A stretch of DNA of 55,809 nucleotides. Origin: DATIJJ01 sp964612855 (GTDB lineage Bacteria; Pseudomonadota; Gammaproteobacteria; DSM-16500). Of this stretch, positions 15,962-25,299 are shown piece by piece; positions within the stretch are counted from its first letter, which is position 1; every line of letters begins with the position of its first letter. Where the stretch lies: contig CAZTDR010000007.1 in assembly GCA_964612855.1 (NCBI GenBank), positions 1 to 55,809 of the forward strand, written 5' to 3'. The translations under genes were made by a program, and so were the position numbers. The notes beneath the pieces are model-generated. The model was not told the DNA's origin and made no database searches. It saw only the letters and a program-made list of their open reading frames with translations.

Positions 15962-16029
15962 CTTAAATTTACATTTAGAAGATCTAAAAAGGGTCCCTAA
16001 ATTTAAGTCTAGACAATTTGTCTAGACTT
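15962..16029. repeat. Two overlapping, mutually exclusive hairpins
   Basis: CTTAAATTTA (15962-15971) pairs with TAAATTTAAG (15998-16007). AAGTCTAGACAA (16005-16016) pairs with TTGTCTAGACTT (16018-16029) around one base. The two stems share bases 16005-16007, so they cannot form fully at once. They lie downstream of the DUF883 gene and upstream of the flavoprotein gene, both on the minus strand, so they fall between a 3' end and a 5' leader. Confidence 0.5.
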
Positions 16030-16093
16030 GATTGGGCTTCAGGCGTACAAAAAAGCTAATTATGAGGCCAATTATAAAGATTAGATTCAAGTT

Positions 16094-16405
16094 TTATTTT
16101 TTGTTTCGAGAAGCAATAAAGCCAGTAATTAATGCCGTCAGCGCCACAGCACTAAAGGATTTTACTGGATTCTTTTTTACATAATTCATAACTTCTTTTT
16201 CGGTAGCATAAACTTTATCTTTTGCAGAGCGCAAGGTTTTAGACGATTGTTTTTGAATATCCTTAATTTTCTTTTTAGCGTTAACTAATAAATTTTGTGC
16301 ATTTTCTTTTACTTTATCAGTCGTCTTTTTTGCACGGCTAGTGACTTTCTTAACGCCAGCGGCAGCTTTCTTTGAACTATTTGCTCTTCCAAGAGTTTTT
16401 TTCAT
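16094..16405 (-). CDS. DUF883/ElaB-YqjD family membrane-anchored basic protein
   Basis: A 103-residue protein with a long lysine-rich, coiled-coil-prone region (about residues 1-72) and a C-terminal anchor. The end, EVMNYVKKNPVKSFSAVALTA followed by a hydrophobic stretch and SRNKK, matches the V.KNP..S...A...G layout of the ElaB/YqjD/DUF883 family. In E. coli such proteins sit in the inner membrane and associate with ribosomes in stationary phase. I chose the ATG with AAGGAAATTTT upstream; the frame stays open for another 63 codons upstream, but that part runs through a dispersed repeat and is not credible. The basic N-terminal part is more histone-like than in E. coli members. Confidence 0.82.
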   Translation of the reverse strand: MKKTLGRANSSKKAAAGVKKVTSRAKKTTDKVKENAQNLLVNAKKKIKDIQKQSSKTLRSAKDKVYATEKEVMNYVKKNPVKSFSAVALTALITGFIASRNKK

Positions 16406-16506
16406 AAAATTTCCTTTTAAATAAAAAATAGATCGTACAAATAAATTATATATTAATAACATAGTCAATGTAAGTGTAATTTCTGGCGTTGTTGCGTAAC
16501 TCACCA

Positions 16507-16590
16507 TTAAAACGGCACTTGTAGGGGCATGGCGTGCCATGCCCGGCAGCTTCAGCGAACTATACAGCACGGGCATGGTACGCCGTGCCC
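16507..16590. repeat. Dispersed repeat, GGGCATGGC family, long copy 2
   Basis: The first 64 bases match 12188-12251 at 56 positions. A second palindrome, GGGCATGGTACGCCGTGCCC (16571-16590), follows, as in the copy at 10091-10206, so the full unit carries two palindromes about 25-45 bases apart. The word GCGTTGTTGCGTAA lies 8 bases before it, as near the repeat at 3561. Confidence 0.75.
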
Positions 16591-16690
16591 CCACTATAGG
16601 ATTGTATTTGTAGACCCAATCAACGAGGAAGCTCGGCTTATGGAAAAGAAGATAGCGTATCGCGTACGTAACTGGACAGTATCTGCTTGC

Positions 16691-19600
16691 TCAACCTGCG
16701 CGATTAACAAAAGATCTTCTGTTGCTATTGTCATGCTTTTTCGATACAGGCGGTAATTTTTTTATTGCTCTACACAACTCTTGTAATGGCGTATGCGACT
16801 TTTTCCAGAAGCTTTGACGTTCAGCCAATATAGGAAATTTTCTTTTTACATTTCGAACACATTCCTGAGGGGATGGAGACGACGAAGATTTAAATTCATC
16901 ATTTAATGCTTCAAGAATTTGACATTGGGTAGTCAAGGTAGCTATTTTTTTCTGTGCTAAAGTTCTTTCATTGATGCTGGCAGGGCTTAATGCCATCGAA
17001 CTTTTTGATATATTTGTCTCAAGTCCATGCTCATATTGTTTTTTCTGGGTAGATAAATCATTATAAAGCGTTGATGCTTCTTTACGGACTGCTTTAGGTA
17101 AATGATCTAGGCTGACATCTTTTAAATCAGCTACCACGAGGTTGTCAGAAGGTTTATTCGCAAGAGGTTGCATTACAACGCAATCTGTTTTATTAAAAAA
17201 AGAAAAAGAATCCCCTATATCAGAGAAACAAGTGAGTTGGGGCAACAAATCATGAGGTAATTGCAGTAAAGAATGTGGAGCATTCGTTGGACTGCTATTA
17301 CTGGGGTTAATTTGCATAATGCCTTCATTACCTAAGTAAACCACTACCCCTGTTTTTAGCCAAGCCATCGTTTTATGATGCTGGTCTTTAGAAAAAACGG
17401 CTATCTTGCGTTTTTCAAATACTCCACCATCTTGTGTCATGTTATAAAAAAAGGCAGCACTTTCGGTTTGAATTAAAAATGACTTTTCGTCTGGCGACGC
17501 AATAAAATGACAAAACTCTCCGTGCAAAATGCGTTCAGATAAGACAGCAAAATTGGCGTCACAAATAGACAAGTATTTATTTTTAGTATCGGCGGAATCA
17601 CGAATAATGGCTATTTTATTGCCTATGGAATGGAAAGAACATGAAACACTCGGAGAATTAAATTTCAACGGAATAGATTTCCATGGTTTATTTTGCCCAT
17701 TAAATAAAAAAATCTCCTTTTCAGTCGTGATAAATAATTTTTCATCACAGAACATCACCTTAGGAGCGCATGATGCAGCGTCTGTTTTATTGGGCAAAGG
17801 AAACGCTTCTGTTAAAATTTCATGTGTCGTCGCATCATAAATACGAAGATATTTTTTATGTTTAGCATCCTTCATTATCATGACAAGCTGATTTTGGTTT
17901 GGATTGGTAACAACATGCGTGATTTGATATTTATCTTCGATATCAATCCGTTTCGATGCTGTGACGTTTTGAGGATCAACGATACGCATTTCATTAGGCT
18001 GATTTTTATCAACCGTATAAAAAATGATACGTTGATTGCAAGTTATAGTTTCATACTGCCTAGAATCGGGTAAACAAAAGTCTAGCGATTTTACATGCAT
18101 ATTTTCAGGTATGGTTCTTTTTCCTAAAAAAAACAGCAAGAAGGAATTATCGCCCGCCATATTTTTAATGAATTTGTGGCCTAATGCTTTTACCAGTTCT
18201 TGCTGTCTCGTTGTATCAAGTTCTTTAAAAATAGTGTGCAATGTGTTCGCATCACTAATGACTGATTGATAACAGGGGAAAAGCTCATTAAAAAATTGAG
18301 AAAAATGATGACTGGGCAGCATTTTTAAGATGGCCAGAAGTTGCGAAGCATCGCCTATAATGTTGAGCAGTTCTGCTTTATCTCGCGCTATTTCGCGTAA
18401 CTTACTTAATCTACTTTGCTCTGGATGATTTTCTAAAATATAAGCAACAAGATTCCCGCTGCTTTGCGGGAATTTTTGATTGATATCCAGTGATTTTACC
18501 AATGCTTTAAGTTCTGTTTGCAACTTTGCAATAAAGCCTAGAAGTTGCCCTTCTTTAAATAAGGCTCGAAATGTGGGATTTTTTTCAATGAGGAGGAATT
18601 TTTTTATCCATTCTTGTTGTGCGCGCTGTGTTTTTATCGCGGCATAATGAGCTGAAAAAGTTTGGATTAATTCGGCTGCTAATACTGGTGAATCAGGGAT
18701 CGAAAGTTCAAGAGAAGGATCATTCATTAATACCATAAAAAGATAACGACTTAAGGGTCTTGGTTTAGTAGGGAATGACCGAATTTCGAGAGAATGACAA
18801 AAATGCCGAGGAATCTGGGGGGGTAAATAAATAGCAAGATCTAAAATAGGAGTTATGTCTATATCGTTACGAAGAGAATGGATATATTGAGAAAAAACAG
18901 TCACATCTGTAAGCCACTCATATTCCTCTGCTGTTGGTTGCTCAGTGGCTGCCATATCAAAATAAATAGCTTCTTGCTTCAATAGAATAAATAATTCTTT
19001 TATTAACTCCAATTGCTGAGAAGGAGATAGCAGCGATAAAATTTCTTTCTCAAAAGACACATATTGCTTATTCCATAAAAGAGCTGCGCAATATTCAATA
19101 AAAGGTACGGTAGATTCTGCAGTAGAATTTTTAACTACATAAGCTAACTTTAAACTTGTTTGAGATGCTTCATTCGGTAAAAACAGTGTTTCATGAGTGG
19201 ATTGTATGCGTGTCGATGTTAATTCAAAATTAAAATAATTTGCTGTTCTGAATTGTAAAGTATGCCACATATAAAGGACAGTTTCTGGTAGGGATTTTCT
19301 TTGTTCTTGTTTTAGATCGAATCCGCTACGCTGCAAAAAATTTGGATCTCTACCATAACTATCCAGTTTAGCTTGTACTTGAGAAAATTCTTCCATGGTT
19401 AAGCTATCTGCTAAATTAAGCTGAGAAATAGCATAATTTAATAGAGTTTCTACCGAAAATCGATTGGCAAATTGGTGGCATAAACTAGCAACAATTTTTT
19501 TATCACAATGATGAGTATCTTGAATATCAGAGGTGGGTAATCCTAATTGGTGAGCAAAAACAGCCATAACAGCATCGACATAATCACTTTTTTCATAGGA

Positions 19601-20014
19601 ATCAACGTCGACATTTTCTGCCAATAATTCAAAAATCGTTTGTTTGGCAGCATCCTTTTTTAACTGCATAAGATTATTATAAAAGTTTTGGGAAATATCT
19701 TTCTGCTTAAGTTGAAAAGCTTGGGTAGTCGCTTTTTGTTGTTTTTCTGTGGTCGATGCTTGTATGGGTGTTTGACGCGTTAGTTTTTTTGCCCATGAAA
19801 TTATGCGTTCGATAGGTTTTTTCTTAGCGGTTTTATGAGATGGAGATAATGATGTTACCTCTTCAATTACAGTCTCATTAAGATTATACATAGTTAATCG
19901 AAGATCTAAATTAAATTTTTGGACATTATTGTGGATAGATTCGTTTTGATCAAAATCAAACCTTATTCGTCTCGTTGGAGAGCTGTTGCTATTTAACATT
20001 TTGCGCGGAGTCAT
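16691..20014 (-). CDS. Large orphan protein, 1107 residues, possible secreted effector
   Basis: I do not recognise this protein. It has no signal peptide or clear membrane helix. The N-terminus is basic and Ser/Thr rich (TPRKMLNSNSSPTRRIRFDF), then mainly helical to about residue 630. From about 630 to 960 come repeated beta-strand units with four-strand rhythm (YETITCNQRIIFYTVDK, LVMIMKDAKHKKYLRIYD, CEDKLFITTEKEIFLF-like runs), reminiscent of a beta-propeller though no WD repeat is readable. A helical, coiled-coil-like tail and a polar end (KKHDNSNRRSFVNRAG) close it. Size, mixed folds and isolation behind an 800-base AT-rich gap fit host-targeted effectors of intracellular gammaproteobacteria, but no secretion genes are in view. 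The start with AGGT a few bases upstream is reasonable. Confidence 0.75.
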   Translation of the reverse strand: MTPRKMLNSNSSPTRRIRFDFDQNESIHNNVQKFNLDLRLTMYNLNETVIEEVTSLSPSHKTAKKKPIERIISWAKKLTRQTPIQASTTEKQQKATTQAFQLKQKDISQNFYNNLMQLKKDAAKQTIFELLAENVDVDSYEKSDYVDAVMAVFAHQLGLPTSDIQDTHHCDKKIVASLCHQFANRFSVETLLNYAISQLNLADSLTMEEFSQVQAKLDSYGRDPNFLQRSGFDLKQEQRKSLPETVLYMWHTLQFRTANYFNFELTSTRIQSTHETLFLPNEASQTSLKLAYVVKNSTAESTVPFIEYCAALLWNKQYVSFEKEILSLLSPSQQLELIKELFILLKQEAIYFDMAATEQPTAEEYEWLTDVTVFSQYIHSLRNDIDITPILDLAIYLPPQIPRHFCHSLEIRSFPTKPRPLSRYLFMVLMNDPSLELSIPDSPVLAAELIQTFSAHYAAIKTQRAQQEWIKKFLLIEKNPTFRALFKEGQLLGFIAKLQTELKALVKSLDINQKFPQSSGNLVAYILENHPEQSRLSKLREIARDKAELLNIIGDASQLLAILKMLPSHHFSQFFNELFPCYQSVISDANTLHTIFKELDTTRQQELVKALGHKFIKNMAGDNSFLLFFLGKRTIPENMHVKSLDFCLPDSRQYETITCNQRIIFYTVDKNQPNEMRIVDPQNVTASKRIDIEDKYQITHVVTNPNQNQLVMIMKDAKHKKYLRIYDATTHEILTEAFPLPNKTDAASCAPKVMFCDEKLFITTEKEIFLFNGQNKPWKSIPLKFNSPSVSCSFHSIGNKIAIIRDSADTKNKYLSICDANFAVLSERILHGEFCHFIASPDEKSFLIQTESAAFFYNMTQDGGVFEKRKIAVFSKDQHHKTMAWLKTGVVVYLGNEGIMQINPSNSSPTNAPHSLLQLPHDLLPQLTCFSDIGDSFSFFNKTDCVVMQPLANKPSDNLVVADLKDVSLDHLPKAVRKEASTLYNDLSTQKKQYEHGLETNISKSSMALSPASINERTLAQKKIATLTTQCQILEALNDEFKSSSSPSPQECVRNVKRKFPILAERQSFWKKSHTPLQELCRAIKKLPPVSKKHDNSNRRSFVNRAG

Positions 20015-20808
20015 AAGATACCTATTTAATTAAGAACGGTATATTTTTTAAAAATTCATTGCATATACTGTGATGGCTATAGAAAAGAGAGCTCACATTT
20101 TTCAGCAAGAACACTTAAATTTTTTTGAAGTGCTTAATTATTACAACCGGTAGTGTAGGCTTGAGATTTGACGCGCCATGATTTCTATTAAATGCATCGG
20201 AAGGACCCTTGTTTTGTAAGTTTTAAATAATGAATTCTAGTGCTTTTAATAGATCACTAGAGAATTTTTATTTTCACTATACAATGCCAAAGTCAATTTG
20301 TAAATTAAGAAATATCAACAGCTTAGCTGCCTCAAGCCATTAAAAACAATTATTGAGCACAAATTAAACAAGCTAGTTCGGTGGCAACCATGTCATTAAA
20401 AGCTCATCAGTAAATTGTTTTTTCATTAAGCTATTACAACATTGAAAAATGATGGGCACTTTTGATGTGGGAATTGCGCGTTATAACGGCGAGAGTTAAA
20501 AACTGGTAATGCTCCGCCTTCACACTATCATACATTTTTTAAAATCTGGCTTAATTTAAGATGGTCAGCATTTTTTAGTTTCATCGCGATATTTTATTTT
20601 ATGACGAAGAAGCCTATGCAAGCGCAAATATTTATCGCTTTATTCAAGCCAAATACATATTGTTTCAATAAAAAAGCAAATAATCTCATAAATGTTGCAT
20701 GAAATGAATTCACTAAGGGGTTTCGATATCAACTTATGGGTTTCCCTAACTTTGATACTTTTAAAAAAATAGATAAATTAAAAATAATAATTTTATAAGG
20801 TAAAAATT
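20015..20808. other. AT-rich intergenic region between divergent genes
   Basis: These 794 bases separate the 1107-residue orphan and the cyanophycin operon, so both promoters must lie here; no clear consensus pair was found. One 29-codon coding-like stretch (20579-20671: FHRDILFYDEEAYASANIYR...) lacks a start codon and may be a gene remnant. A small inverted repeat CTAGTG/CACTAG lies at 20237-20260. Nothing else is supported. Confidence 0.5.
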
Positions 20809-23442
20809 GTGCAGCTTATTAAATTAAACGTCACAAATGGGCCTAATTATTGGTCAAATTATAGGAAAAAATTAATCATACTTAAATTAGACCTGCAAAA
20901 ATATAAAAATATTTATACTAACCAAATTTTAAATTTTAACGATTCGTTAAAAAAATTAATGCCAAGCTTACATGAGCATCGATGTTCAATGGAAAAAGCA
21001 GGCGGATTTTTTCAAAGGTTAACAGAAGGAACATTATTAGGACATGTAGTAGAACATATTGCATTAGAGTTGCAAACCTTAGCGGGCATGCCTTGTGGTT
21101 ACGGCAGGACACGAGAAACATGTGAAGAAGGTGTTTTTTTTATTATTTTTTCTTATGAAATTGAGTTGGCTGGTATTTATGCGGCAAAAAGTGCCATCCA
21201 GTTAGTTGAAACACTTGTTAACGGAAAGGGAAATCCTTATCAAGATTTATCTAAAAATATAGAAGAATTAAAAAACTTGCATGCTCAATTTCGCTTAGGC
21301 CCTAGCACTGAAGCGATTATAAAAGAATCATTATTAAGAAACATTCCAGTACACCAAATTGATACTTCACTTGTTATGCTGGGTTATGGTGCAAATCAAA
21401 AAATTATATCATCCACGTTGAGTCCGAATACGAGTTGTATTGGCGACGATATCGTGGCAGATAAAAACTTTACAAAAGAGCTATTAAAAAAAGAATTTGT
21501 ACCAATGCCATTAGGAAAAATTATAAATTCGATCGAGGAGCTATCTAAAGAAATTGATCAACTTGGTTATCCATTAGTTATTAAGCCGCGCTACGGCAAT
21601 CATGGCAAAGGGGTTACAACCAATATCACTTCAAAAGAAAAGGCATTAATTGCTTTTTCAAGAGCAAAAGCTGTTTCAAATTCCATTATGGTGGAAAAAT
21701 TTATAAAAGGTAAAGATTACCGCTTTTTAGTAATTAATTATAAAGTGGCCGCGGTGGCAAAGCGTACTCCTCCCAGCATAATAGGAGATGGAGCGAGAAC
21801 GGTTAAGCAGCTAATAAACGAAATTAATAATGATCCAAAACGTGGGAAAGGCCATGAAAATTTCTTAACTCAAATAACAATTGATACAAGCACTCATTCC
21901 ATTTTACATCAGCATAGATTAACGGAAGATTCTATTTTACCGTTAAGACAAAAAATAGTCTTGAAAGATACGGCAAATATTAGTACGGGCGGCACGGCAA
22001 CTGATGTAACGGATAAAGTACATCCTCATAATATTTTCTTAGCTGAGCGAATAGCTCGGTTAGTAAACCTGGATGTGTGCGGCATCGATGTGATTTCGTC
22101 AGATATTACGCAGCCTATTACGTCGGGCAATGGAGCAGTTTTAGAAATCAATGCTGCCCCAGGTTTCCGTATGCATTTGTCCCCTACGACAGGTAAAAAA
22201 AGAAATGTTGCGAAACCTTTTATTGATATGCTGTATATGGATCATGATTCTTCTCGTATCCCCATTGTGGCGGTCACAGGAACCAATGGAAAAACAACGG
22301 TAGTTCGTTTAATTGCACATCTGGCTGCGCAAGCGAAATATTCAGTGGGAATGGCAACAACGGAAGGAATCTATATTAATAATAATGAAATATTTCACGG
22401 TGATTGCAGCGGACCTCAAAGTGCGACGCTTATTTTGCGTGATCCCTTGGTTAATTTTGCCGTATTAGAATGCGCACGTGGCGGAATTTTACGTTCAGGT
22501 CTAGCATTTGATAAATGTAATGTCAGTATAGTGACCAACGTTTCCGAAGATCACTTAGGTTCGAGCGATATTTTTACGCTGGAAGAAATGGCGCGTGTAA
22601 AGTCTGTGGTTCCCAGGAGCACCACGCCGGATGGCTATGCGATATTAAATGCGCAGGATAATCTAGTTTACGCAATGAAAAACGACTTAGACTGCAATAT
22701 TGCCTTATTTGGTTTAACTAAGTGCGATCGTATCATTGAGCATATAAAACATGGCGGGTTGTGCTGTTACATAGAAAAAGGGACTATTTTTATTTGCCAT
22801 AATAAGAAAATTAAAGCGATCGCTAACATTATTGACGTACCACTTAGTCTAAATGGTAATTCAAGCTGCATGAAGCAAAATATTTTACCTGCGCTATTGG
22901 CTGGTTGGATTTGTCGATTTGATTTTAAAGATTTGCTCGATGGATTATTAAAATTTCTTCCAAACGATGTGTATTTACCAGGCCGAATGAATTTATTTAA
23001 ATTTCAAAATTGTGATTTAATATTAGATTATGCACACAATGAAAATGCCTACATTGAATTAAAAAAATATGTAAATGGAATTAAAGCGAATAAAAAAATC
23101 GGCATTATTGCCGGAACAGGAGATAGGCGTAACACAGATATTTGGAAAACCGGGTTTTATTCGGCGCAAATTTTTGATGAAATTATTATTCGCTCTGATA
23201 AGGATGGAAGGGGGCGCAGCCAGGAAGAAATTACAAATATTATTATTTCTGGAATTCACGCGGTAGATAAAGAAAAGAAAATAAAGATTATCCCGGATGA
23301 GTTTGCTGCGGTGCAGCATGCGATCCATGAATCTTATCCTGGCACTTTTATTTGGTATTTCCCAGATAATGTTTTAAAAGCTGTTAATTTTCTTAATCAT
23401 ATATCGATGAATTTTTCTAAGAGCCGCAGCCATGCAACCTAA
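20809..23442 (+). CDS. cphA: Cyanophycin synthetase
   Basis: An 877-residue CphA, which adds aspartate and then arginine by two ATP-driven steps to build the storage polymer multi-L-arginyl-poly-L-aspartate. The N-terminal domain contains GTLLGHVVEHIALELQTLAG. An ATP-grasp domain (about residues 215-475) has GYPLVIKPRYGNHGKGVTTN and VLEINAAPGFRMH. A Mur-ligase-like domain (about 485 to the end) has the P-loop VAVTGTNGKTT, the family word CARGGILRSGLAFD and the late LPGRMNLF and DYAHNENAY motifs. Length is normal for CphA1. The start is GTG with AAGG 8 bases upstream. It overlaps cphB by 11 bases. All active motifs look intact. Confidence 0.97.
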   Translation: MQLIKLNVTNGPNYWSNYRKKLIILKLDLQKYKNIYTNQILNFNDSLKKLMPSLHEHRCSMEKAGGFFQRLTEGTLLGHVVEHIALELQTLAGMPCGYGRTRETCEEGVFFIIFSYEIELAGIYAAKSAIQLVETLVNGKGNPYQDLSKNIEELKNLHAQFRLGPSTEAIIKESLLRNIPVHQIDTSLVMLGYGANQKIISSTLSPNTSCIGDDIVADKNFTKELLKKEFVPMPLGKIINSIEELSKEIDQLGYPLVIKPRYGNHGKGVTTNITSKEKALIAFSRAKAVSNSIMVEKFIKGKDYRFLVINYKVAAVAKRTPPSIIGDGARTVKQLINEINNDPKRGKGHENFLTQITIDTSTHSILHQHRLTEDSILPLRQKIVLKDTANISTGGTATDVTDKVHPHNIFLAERIARLVNLDVCGIDVISSDITQPITSGNGAVLEINAAPGFRMHLSPTTGKKRNVAKPFIDMLYMDHDSSRIPIVAVTGTNGKTTVVRLIAHLAAQAKYSVGMATTEGIYINNNEIFHGDCSGPQSATLILRDPLVNFAVLECARGGILRSGLAFDKCNVSIVTNVSEDHLGSSDIFTLEEMARVKSVVPRSTTPDGYAILNAQDNLVYAMKNDLDCNIALFGLTKCDRIIEHIKHGGLCCYIEKGTIFICHNKKIKAIANIIDVPLSLNGNSSCMKQNILPALLAGWICRFDFKDLLDGLLKFLPNDVYLPGRMNLFKFQNCDLILDYAHNENAYIELKKYVNGIKANKKIGIIAGTGDRRNTDIWKTGFYSAQIFDEIIIRSDKDGRGRSQEEITNIIISGIHAVDKEKKIKIIPDEFAAVQHAIHESYPGTFIWYFPDNVLKAVNFLNHISMNFSKSRSHAT

Positions 23443-24280
23443 AGCCACTTTGCTCATCATTGGGGGAGCGGAGGATAAAGCCGAAGAATTCATGGATATG
23501 AAAAATAAAAATATTAAGTTTAAACGCTATGAAATCCTAAAAACATTATTGTGTAATTCTAAAAATAAAACAATAGAAATTATTACTACGGGATCTAAAC
23601 TTCCTGATGAAGCCGAAAAAAGTTATGAATATGCATTCCAAAAGATGGGGAGCACTAATCTAAAATTCATTCATATTCGCCATCCTTATCAAGCAAAGCA
23701 AAAGAAGTATTTACAGCGTATCGATGAGGCGGGCGCGGTATTTTTTTCCGGGGGCGATCAATCACGTTTATCTCGAATATTACGTTTTTCTCCCTTTATT
23801 GAAGCGATTAAAAAAAAATTTTTTAACGATGTTAATTTTTTGCTGGCAGGCACAAGTGCGGGGGCCATGGCCCTGTCAGACCTCATGATAAAAAGCGGTG
23901 ATCATTCTGAAGCCATGATCAAATGTAATCTCAAGTTAGGGAATGGATTAAATATTATCTCCAATTTAATCATTGACACGCATTTTATTAAAAGAGGCCG
24001 TTTTGGCCGGTTGGCACAAGCTATTACCTATTTCCCAGACCATTTAGGTATAGGATTGGGTGAAGATACGGCATTAATTATAAAAAATAGGAACGCTGAA
24101 TGCAAAGGATCTGGCATGGTCGTTATTATTGATGGAGGCAACATTACGGCTACCAATAGTAAAGAAGCAAAGAAACATGAGCCTATTTATGTGAAAAATC
24201 TGCGCGTCCATTTGCTGATTAAAGGAACATTTTTCAAATTACCTTTAAATATTTATCGAGAAAATGCATGTCCAAAATAG
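23432..24280 (+). CDS. cphB: Cyanophycinase (peptidase S51)
   Basis: A 282-residue serine exopeptidase that degrades cyanophycin to beta-Asp-Arg dipeptides. The S51 nucleophile is Ser142 in the elbow AGTSAGAMALSD. LLIIGGAEDK at the N-terminus, FFSGGDQSRL (about 104-113), the IDTHFIKRGRFGRL stretch and GIGLGEDTALII are family words in the right order. No signal peptide is present, so it acts inside the cell on stored granules, unlike the secreted enzymes used to feed on external polymer. Its start lies inside the end of cphA and its end overlaps the next gene by 13 bases, so all three are translationally linked. Confidence 0.96.
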   Translation: MQPKATLLIIGGAEDKAEEFMDMKNKNIKFKRYEILKTLLCNSKNKTIEIITTGSKLPDEAEKSYEYAFQKMGSTNLKFIHIRHPYQAKQKKYLQRIDEAGAVFFSGGDQSRLSRILRFSPFIEAIKKKFFNDVNFLLAGTSAGAMALSDLMIKSGDHSEAMIKCNLKLGNGLNIISNLIIDTHFIKRGRFGRLAQAITYFPDHLGIGLGEDTALIIKNRNAECKGSGMVVIIDGGNITATNSKEAKKHEPIYVKNLRVHLLIKGTFFKLPLNIYRENACPK

Positions 24281-25228
24281 CCTTAATTGTTCATGGCGGT
24301 GCAAGTGAAGAAACACCGTTCATAAAAAAGCATCTTGCCGCGGTGGAAAATGGCTTGGCCTATGCTATGAAACAGGGTTATAAAATATTGCAAAAAGGAG
24401 GAAGTGCATTAAATGCCGTGGAGAAAGCGGTTAAGAACTTAGAAGATAATGATTTATTTAACGCGGGCCGCGGTTCAGCCTTAAATAATAAAGGAGAAAT
24501 TGAAATGGATGCTGCCATTATGAATGGCCGTGATTTGAGTGCGGGCGCCGTATCGATGGTACGCACAGTAAAAATCCTATTGTTCTCGCACGTATAGTCA
24601 TGAAAAAAACTAAGCACGTATTGCTTTCAGGCTATGGGGCGTTAGATTTAGCAGCGCTCAATGAAGTGAATTTCGAACCTGAGTCCTATTTTATTACTGA
24701 ATATCAATATCAGGAATTTTTGAGAAATTCAAATAAACCATCATCGCGTAAGGCTTTTTTAGGGAAAAAGCTGCATGGTACCGTAGGTGCTGTGGCACTT
24801 GATAAGAAAGGTAATCTTGCTTCGGCAACTTCAACCGGCGGAACCAGCAATTGCTTGCCAGGAAGAATTGGCGATAGCTGCATTATTGGAGCGGGTTGCT
24901 ATGCAGATAATAATTCTTGTGCAGTCTCTGGTACAGGCGAAGGCGAGACGCTCATTCGAGGTGTCATTGCTCATACGATGCGATGTTGGTTGAACTCAAG
25001 GGCTATTCTTTACAGCAAGCTTGTGATGAGGTGATTAAAAAACGAAATAAAAATAAAGAAATTGGTGTTATTGCTATTAACAAACAAGGGGATATGGGCA
25101 TTTCATTTAATACTGAAATCATGAAATGTGCTTGTAAATCTTCCGATAAAAAGGAAGGTCATATTCGAGTATATAAAGATACTTTTATATTTGATATTCT
25201 TATAATTTATTCATTTTATCCCGTATAA
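24268..25228 (+). pseudogene. iaaA: Isoaspartyl dipeptidase/asparaginase-type gene, broken by two frameshifts
   Basis: This encodes an Ntn-hydrolase of the isoaspartyl-peptidase family, which splits beta-Asp-Arg into aspartate and arginine. The first part (to about 24570) has IALIVHGGA, LNAVEKAVKNLEDNDLFNAG and GEIEMDAAIMNG. The frame then slips at the A-tract near 24570-24574; one more A would give the expected TVKNPIVLARIVM. The second part keeps the HGTVGAVALDKKGN motif with the catalytic Thr (24780-24782), TSTGGTSNCLPGRIGDS and SGTGEGE. A second slip near 24972-24974 leads to the third part (YDAMLVELKGYSLQQACDEV, IAINKQGDMGISFNTE). Both events look like single-base losses. Either the gene is dead or the assembly has two indel errors; the otherwise well-kept protein leaves both open. 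Confidence 0.88.
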
Positions 25229-25299
25229 TTAAAATAATATTTATTTTAATTATATTTTATTAATATTGAATATTTCTTATTAAGAATGTGAGGTACTAA

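Noticed and set aside
16406..16594. N-terminal extension of the DUF883 protein
   Set aside because: It would be translated from a dispersed repeat; the ATG at 16405 has AAGGAAA before it.
10081..16600. CRISPR array suggested by recurring GGGCATGGC words
   Set aside because: Copies are kilobases apart or spaced irregularly, with no spacer series or cas gene.
24540..25000. Programmed frameshifting in the iaaA-like gene
   Set aside because: The first site has only five A residues and no slippery heptamer with a downstream structure; the second site has no slippery run.
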